Assembly (NCBI RefSeq): GCF_030936135.1
Contig: NC_082637.1
Coordinates: 11,235,001 to 11,299,000 of the forward strand
Reading direction: 5' to 3'
DNA: 64,000 bases
Source: Gavia stellata
Lineage: Eukaryota; Chordata; Aves; Gaviiformes; Gaviidae
The translations under genes and the position numbers were made by a program. Below the pieces are notes generated by a model. That model saw only the letters and a program-made list of their open reading frames with translations, was not told where the DNA came from and made no database searches. Positions 59,801 to 64,000 of this stretch are shown piece after piece (position 1 is the stretch's first letter; every line of letters starts with the position of its first letter).

Positions 59801-62800
59801 TTCAGCAAATTCCAGGCACAGCCAGCCCCTGGGGCAGGATCTGGCCTGGCTGCATTCACCTCATTGGGAAATACTGGGCAGGCATTGCAGATGTTTCAAT
59901 TTCCCTTGCATCTCCCGGCAGGGGGGAGCCTCCCACACGGCTCCCATTACAGCCCCAGTCCTGGTGTGGCACCGGGACTGGGGACACCGCCAGCCCACGG
60001 GGCTCAGGGCCCCGCTGGATCTCCTCCAGCTGAGGGAACCCAGTCAATCTGATTTAAATGGCATTAAGGAAAAATGCACAAGCCATGACTTTGCCAGGAG
60101 GGAGAAAAGACGGTCCTGAAGATCTGGCTAAAAGGGATGCAGAAGGTGCCAATTCCTGCTCTGTTAGAGTCCATCTCTTCCTAACAGTCATTGCCTTCAA
60201 TGCTATTGATCTTGAGATCACTGAGGGCAATGGGCAGCAGGGCTGAGACCCTTCAGCTGAGTCCCACTCGATCACACCAGGCGAGCACCCATCTCTCGGG
60301 GTCCCTGCAACCCACATGTCCCTCAGCATCATCGTTGCGCTGTGCAGTCTCCCAGCCAGGTGCTTCCTGCAAATGTTCTCGGGCATGCTGTGATGGCACC
60401 GAGATGGCAGCAGCCAGGTGGGATGCCCCCAGCCCTGGCTCCCTGCCGTCATGCTGCTTGTCCTCCTCTCTGCATCCTTTCCAAGGGGTCCCAGGAGGGG
60501 GTGGTTGGGGAACAGCTCAGGGACCTGCAAAAAGCAGCCTGTCAGCCATTTCCTTGCCAACTCCCATGTGGCTTGGCAGGAAAGATGCCTGGTGAGGCTG
60601 CACCCCAAACTCACCTATGGACAGATCTAAAAGCACATAGGATGGATCGAAAGCCCTGACAGCTGCTCCGTTTCACTGCTGTGTTGGCTCTTAGTCTGAC
60701 ACCAGGCAGAGGAGGCTGTGGGGTTCTTGGTCTGGTGCAGCTCTGGGACATAGCTCACGTTGGCCCTGCTGCAGGTCATCCTCAGAGGAGAGCAGATGCT
60801 CTTCCACCGTCCCTTGGAGAGCTGCAGCCCAGGAGCAGGTCTGCAATCCCCAGCAGGATGGGAGGCAAGCGGAGAGACCTGGGTGTCTGGGAAAGTGGAA
60901 TGAGGACCAGCAGCAACAGGACACCCCAAAGCCGAGGGGGTCCAACCAGCAAAACGGAGGACGGGGAAAGGAGTGCACTTGTGAGCTACATGTAGGTGAA
61001 GAAAGGGTTGAGAGGAGGCTCCGGGCTGGGAACCTCTAGGACAGGATGGGTGCAAAGGGATGGCCAGGACTGGGAGGTACCTTGGGGCAGGAAGGGTGGG
61101 AGTCCCTATTGCCCACCAGCCACTTCTCCATCTCCTCTCCACTCTCAAGACCATGGCAGACCCCAGGAGGGCGGTGTTGGTGGAGAGAGCAGCAAAAAAT
61201 ACCTTGACTCTTCAGTTGGGAGCCACAGCCCCTCTAGCACACATGCGGCCCCAGAAACAGCCCTTGGCACCCCCAGGGCTGCTGCAGCATAGCCAGCTCC
61301 TGCTTCCCAGGTACGGTGCAGGGTGGAGGGACAGATCTGGTGCATGTGTCTCCAGGTGAGCCTTGCTGGAGCTCAGCCCAGCATTGCAGCCCAGCACGCT
61401 CTGCTGCCAGCACAAGCCCAGAGCACCGTCTGTGCCGGCTAATGACTTGAGCTAATCATTTGGCCTCGGTTCAAGACTTTCCTTTTTTTGGCTGCACTCT
61501 GTGGTTTCTGTCTTGCCTGGCTGCTTTCTACTGCCACTGAAGCCCTCTGCTCCAGGGTGGCCAAGCTCTCCTAACTTTTTGCTCTGCTTGACACCGGTGC
61601 AGTTTTCTTGCCTTCCCTGCAAAATGTCACAGGACGGGTTTGTACAGCCCTTGCACACCCACTGCCCTGGCACATGCGGCATTGACCCTGTCCTGTTTGT
61701 GCACGTGGGGCAAAGCAGTGGCTTTGCCTTGCCATGGGGTATGACTGTGTGGATCGTCCGCTGCTGCTTCACTGCAGCATCGTCGTAGAGCATCTTCTTT
61801 ACATTGCTTGTCTCAGCTGGGGTCCGTGGATTCATCTCCTCCGTGGGGAAAGTGTTTTGGCCCCTGCTGCATGCTCCAGGTCCCAGCCCATAGCTCTGCC
61901 TTCAGTCTCTTGCAAGGAATCTCCTTGGAGGTGTTTCCTTGACAGCACTGCGGCCACCTGCCTTGCCAGCAAGAGGCTCCCACTAGCCCTGACACCTTAT
62001 TTTCCTCAAAAGCAGCATTCTGCAGGAAAGCTGGAAGCAGTGTGTAAATGCCCATGTGTCTGCAGGCAATTGCACACGTGGGGCTGTATTTGTGCACCCA
62101 TGTCCATGCTTACGCATGCCTTCCTGCGCAGGTATCAGGGCCCAAGTGTGGGGCAAACTCCAGCACTTTTCTACAAGCCCTGCTTTTAGGGTAAAATTTA
62201 GGGTAAATTGGAGCATCCCCATGTGCATGTTTTTTAACTGTCTTAGCCTAAGGCCCATTTAGCACCTGAAGGGAAAAATACGTCCGTGTGGCGTTTACAT
62301 CTGCAGCCACGGAGACACCAGTATAGATTTCCTGTGCTGGCTCGCTCCTGCCATCTGCTCGTGCTTTACTGTTTGTGGTTGCAGACTGGGCCTCATTTCT
62401 AGGGGGTTTTTGCAATTATTTCACAATCCCCTGACACCATGACCAGCACAACAAGGAGTCCCGCAGAAGGCAGGGCCAGCCTTGCAGCACTGGATGCAAC
62501 GCGTCCCCAGCAAATGCAGCCCCGACTGACTCCCAGTGTGCGGGTGTCAGTTCCCAGGCTTCCCGCAAAGCCCAGGCCAGAGCGCAACCTCATCAATAAC
62601 TTGGTTTAATGCTGTTTTCCCAAAGCAGACGGGAGCACAGAGCCCCTGCTTTGAGTAGGCAGTGCTTGTCAGATTTGGAGGGATAGGCTTGGCCGTGAGC
62701 AAAAGACACCATGTACAAAAGTGTTTTGTGCCCCCATGTTTGCTGGCATCTCAGGACCTCTTGATGGGGATGGCTGAGCAAACAGGACAGTTTCACCTTG

Positions 62801-63000
62801 CTGGGCAACGCAACTGCAAGAGAGGGGACTTGCATGCTCCCCCTCCCCTGTCACAGCAGCTCCCAGCCCCTGCACCCCGGGGATGCAGCGCCCAGGAGGG
62901 CTGCAAAAGCCAGGACCCGGGGGATGACGGTGTGTAGGGCAGCTCCCCATGCCGCCCTTCCCACCCCACCAAAGCCCATCACAACAGTCAGAACGAGTGA
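56890..63000. other. Intergenic stretch upstream of CCL19
   Basis: In mammals CCL21 lies here on the same strand. I searched the minus strand for DCCL and GCxI exon patterns and found no convincing match. A Cys-rich minus-strand frame at 61452-61835 and a 241-codon frame at 58504-59229 lack chemokine spacing and exon logic. No other gene is recognised. Confidence 0.45.
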
Positions 63001-63004
63001 GTTT

Positions 63005-64000
63005 TGTTGTAAAGGATATATTTTATTGCTTTGCATCCTGTCCAAAAGCCAGTTTGGCAGACGGCCGCATGCTCCCACGTGGAGGAGAGGGCAGCACGGA
63101 GCCAGCTCAGCGCCCATCCCGTACTCTGGGACGGTATCTTGGACTTCACAGTTTCTTTACACAGCCTTAAAATAACAGACCTAAATGCCCACCTAATAAA
63201 GCAATCAAGCCAGATAAACGTGCTTGATAGAAACACTCAGCTACAAGCTTTACTCAAGCCAACACACAGCCTTTGCTGATACTGTTAAGCCCTGCAAATT
63301 CTATTATTGCAATTATATGACTTAATAGACCTTTACTGACCAAAGTCCACGTCTGAAGTCTATGCAAGCAAATAGTACTGCGGCTGCGGTACAGCCCTTC
63401 AACTTGCTCCTTCTCGGCACGCTGGAGGAGGTTTGCAAGCACAGGGAGATGCCATTTCCCCTCCAGCCATGTCTCAGGGATCTGTCCCCCCTCTACTTGC
63501 AGTCCCACCTTATGGTGTCCTCGGGTTAGTGACTTCTCATTGTACTAAATAAAGGTTTGGGATAGATCTGCTCTAAAATGGCTGCAGTGTGTCTGCAATG
63601 AATTTTGCAAAGTCTTCTATTCCCCCACCTGCACAGCCTCACATTCAGTTTTCACCATGTGGGCTTTTCAGACTTGGAAAGGAAGTAGATGAGAGTTTGG
63701 GTTTTTTTCAGAAGACTAGGCGTTTGGCTTAATAATGTCTGTATCTCTGACAACAGCAAAATTGAGGAATATAAAAGGGTAAAATTCCACTAAAATTAAC
63801 GATTTGTTCTGATTTCGTTGCGATTTTGTACCTAAAAAAAATTAAAAATCAAAGGGACAAATCCTGACTATCTTCCTCCAAACTACACTGCAACAGCACG
63901 CTATAAACGCTGAAGGGAAAGCCTAGAACAGCCCAGACGTACAGCCACACTGTCACCCCAGCTGTCCCCAAACTCTCCATCTCAGCCCCTATTAATTACC
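63005..64000 (-). other. Probable 3' UTR of a minus-strand gene beyond the right edge
   Basis: Composition shifts to AT-rich at about 63000, and the minus strand has AATAAA at 63022-63027 in the context GCAATAAAATATA. No coding frame of note is present in the remaining 1 kb. I infer the last exon of a minus-strand gene. CCL21 is one candidate by mammalian order, but nothing in the window proves it. Confidence 0.35.
63022..63027 (-). terminator. AATAAA signal of the right-edge gene
   Basis: The plus strand TTTATT reads AATAAA on the minus strand, with the cleavage site expected at about 63000-63010. It marks the left boundary of the AT-rich block. Confidence 0.4.

Noticed and set aside
61452..61835. 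Cys-rich 127-codon minus-strand frame
   Set aside because: Cysteine spacing matches no family I know, the opposite strand is open over the same stretch, and no promoter or splice signals surround it.

Overview
This is a vertebrate nuclear window, almost certainly avian. It holds a CR1 LINE of the type that dominates bird repeats (plus two further CR1 3' tails), small introns, and moderately GC-rich non-coding DNA with one strong CpG island. Two genes can be read exon by exon: interleukin-11 receptor alpha (IL11RA, + strand, coding 25557-30382, 12 coding exons, 414 aa) and the chemokine CCL19 (- strand, coding 56665 down to 54358, 4 exons, 99 aa). The same two genes are neighbours on human 9p13, and human chromosome 9 is largely syntenic with the bird Z chromosome, so I infer a Z-linked segment. 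I cannot name the species.

Layout. 1-6.6 kb is non-coding apart from a TATA box / splice site / poly(A) cluster at 2.73-3.6 kb that could be a small unrecognised gene, and a 5.9-6.1 kb tandem repeat. 6.64-7.56 kb is a CpG island with CCAAT boxes, G-rich repeats and a good splice donor; it is a promoter, either of a long 5' first intron of IL11RA or of a divergent gene beyond the left edge. 7.6-25.5 kb is non-coding and carries a 117-bp direct duplication, a 28-bp minisatellite and a 24-bp tandem repeat. IL11RA follows, ending at an AATAAA at 30866. 31-51 kb is intergenic, with a CR1 tail, a 33-bp in-phase repeat, a TGGA repeat, a second CR1 tail and an (AACAT)12 microsatellite. A 1.37-kb 5'-truncated, inactivated CR1 lies at 51.25-52.62 kb. 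CCL19 occupies 53.5-56.8 kb with an ISRE and TATA box upstream. 57-63 kb shows no gene, and 63.0-64.0 kb looks like the 3' UTR of a minus-strand gene that begins beyond the right edge.

Functionally the locus pairs a gp130-family cytokine receptor with a lymphoid homing chemokine. They share synteny rather than a pathway. CCL27 and CCL21, which flank CCL19 in mammals, were not found inside this window.
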